This document shows positions 5,841 to 6,326 of a stretch of DNA of 6,326 bases, in pieces. The position numbers were made by a program, and so were the translations under genes. This stretch comes from Candidatus Nanopelagicaceae bacterium (lineage in GTDB: Bacteria > Actinomycetota > Actinomycetes > Nanopelagicales > Nanopelagicaceae), in contig CANLAY010000059.1 in assembly GCA_947488635.1 (NCBI GenBank), forward strand, positions 1 to 6,326, in the 5' to 3' direction. The notes under the pieces were generated by a model. The model ran no database searches and was not told the origin of the DNA. It was given only the letters and a program-made list of their open reading frames with translations. Positions within the stretch are counted from its first letter, which is position 1. Every line of letters begins with the position of its first letter.

Positions 5841-6326
5841 ATGGCTGAACTGACGTACTACTGCGGAACGATGGATAGCGGTAAATCCACTCTGGCACTT
5901 CAGACAGCGCATAACCATCAAAGTCGCGGCCGCACTGGACTAATTTTCACGAACCAAGATCGCGCCGGTGTCGGAGTCATTTCATCTCGACTTGGACTAC
6001 AAAGTGCCGCGATAGAAGTAGGCCCGGAGCTAGATATTCATCGCTTTGTAGTTGATCAGTTATCAATTGGATCTCGCGTGGATTACATTATTTGCGACGA
6101 AGCGCAATTCTACGAACCAATTCAGATTGATCAGTTGGCTCGTATAGTCGATGGCTTAGGTATTGATGTGTACGCATTCGGAATTTTGGCAGATTTTCGC
6201 ACCAAACTTTTTCCTGGATCAGCTAGGTTAGTTGAGTTAGCGGATCGCGTAAATACACTGCAGGTCGAAGCTCTTTGTTGGTGTGGCCAACGAGCTACAC
6301 ACAATGCGCGAACTATTAATGGCATC
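5841..6326 (+). CDS. tdk: Thymidine kinase (type II), N-terminal 162 residues; 3' end beyond window
   Basis: Thymidine kinase phosphorylates thymidine (and deoxyuridine) with ATP to give dTMP, a pyrimidine salvage step. The visible part starts MAELTYYCGTMDSGKSTLAL, with the P-loop GTMDSGKS at 9-16. DEAQFY at 86-91 holds the catalytic Glu87. FGILADFR near 117-124 precedes the lasso region with FPGSARLVELAD, and CWCG at 146-149 is the first half of the structural zinc site (Cys146 and Cys148). The second cysteine/histidine pair should lie in the missing C-terminal 30-50 residues, since family members are about 190-220 long. The frame is open to the window end with no stop. It starts 18 bp after the acyltransferase stop on the same strand, so it is probably the third gene of the apt transcript. 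Confidence 0.95.
   Translation, partial: MAELTYYCGTMDSGKSTLALQTAHNHQSRGRTGLIFTNQDRAGVGVISSRLGLQSAAIEVGPELDIHRFVVDQLSIGSRVDYIICDEAQFYEPIQIDQLARIVDGLGIDVYAFGILADFRTKLFPGSARLVELADRVNTLQVEALCWCGQRATHNARTINGI

Noticed and set aside
1..6326. Mobile elements, CRISPR arrays, toxin-antitoxin pairs or anti-phage genes
   Set aside because: No transposase, integrase, repeat-spacer pattern, small gene pair or defence domain was seen; every sizeable stretch is explained by core-type genes.

Overview
The window looks like ordinary chromosome from a low-GC, streamlined member of the Actinobacteria. The lineage call rests on the two leftmost genes, a DUF3090 protein and an MSMEG_4193-type histidine phosphatase, a neighbouring pair known almost only from Actinobacteria. 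By eye, GC is about 45-50%. Genes are packed tightly, with overlaps or gaps under 100 bp, GTG and TTG starts occur, and the tRNA lacks an encoded CCA. This combination would suit freshwater planktonic Actinobacteria of the acI/Nanopelagicales type, but that placement is inference.

Layout: (1) Positions 1-919, minus strand: a histidine phosphatase followed, with a 4-nt overlap, by DUF3090, whose 3' part lies beyond the window. (2) Positions 920-969: a 50-bp divergent spacer in which each start codon is preceded by a TANNNT box exactly 6 nt upstream, suggesting back-to-back leaderless promoters. (3) Positions 970-1920, plus: an aldo/keto reductase. (4) Positions 1906-3216, minus: an M20 metallopeptidase whose 3' end overlaps the reductase by 15 bp. 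(5) Positions 3308-3391: tRNA-Leu(GAG) with a plausible promoter. (6) Positions 3433-6326, plus: a tight run of adenine phosphoribosyltransferase (apt), an acyltransferase-3/SGNH membrane protein, and thymidine kinase (tdk, cut by the window edge).

Functionally, apt and tdk salvage purine bases and thymidine. The protein between them is an integral-membrane O-acyltransferase with an extracytoplasmic SGNH esterase-like domain, probably modifying an envelope glycan. The apt/acyltransferase junction is a TTGA stop-start overlap, so translational coupling is likely. The reductase and peptidase are generic housekeeping or catabolic enzymes whose exact substrates cannot be read from the sequence.

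I found no mobile element, CRISPR array, frameshift or clearly new system. No gene-free stretch exceeds 100 bp.
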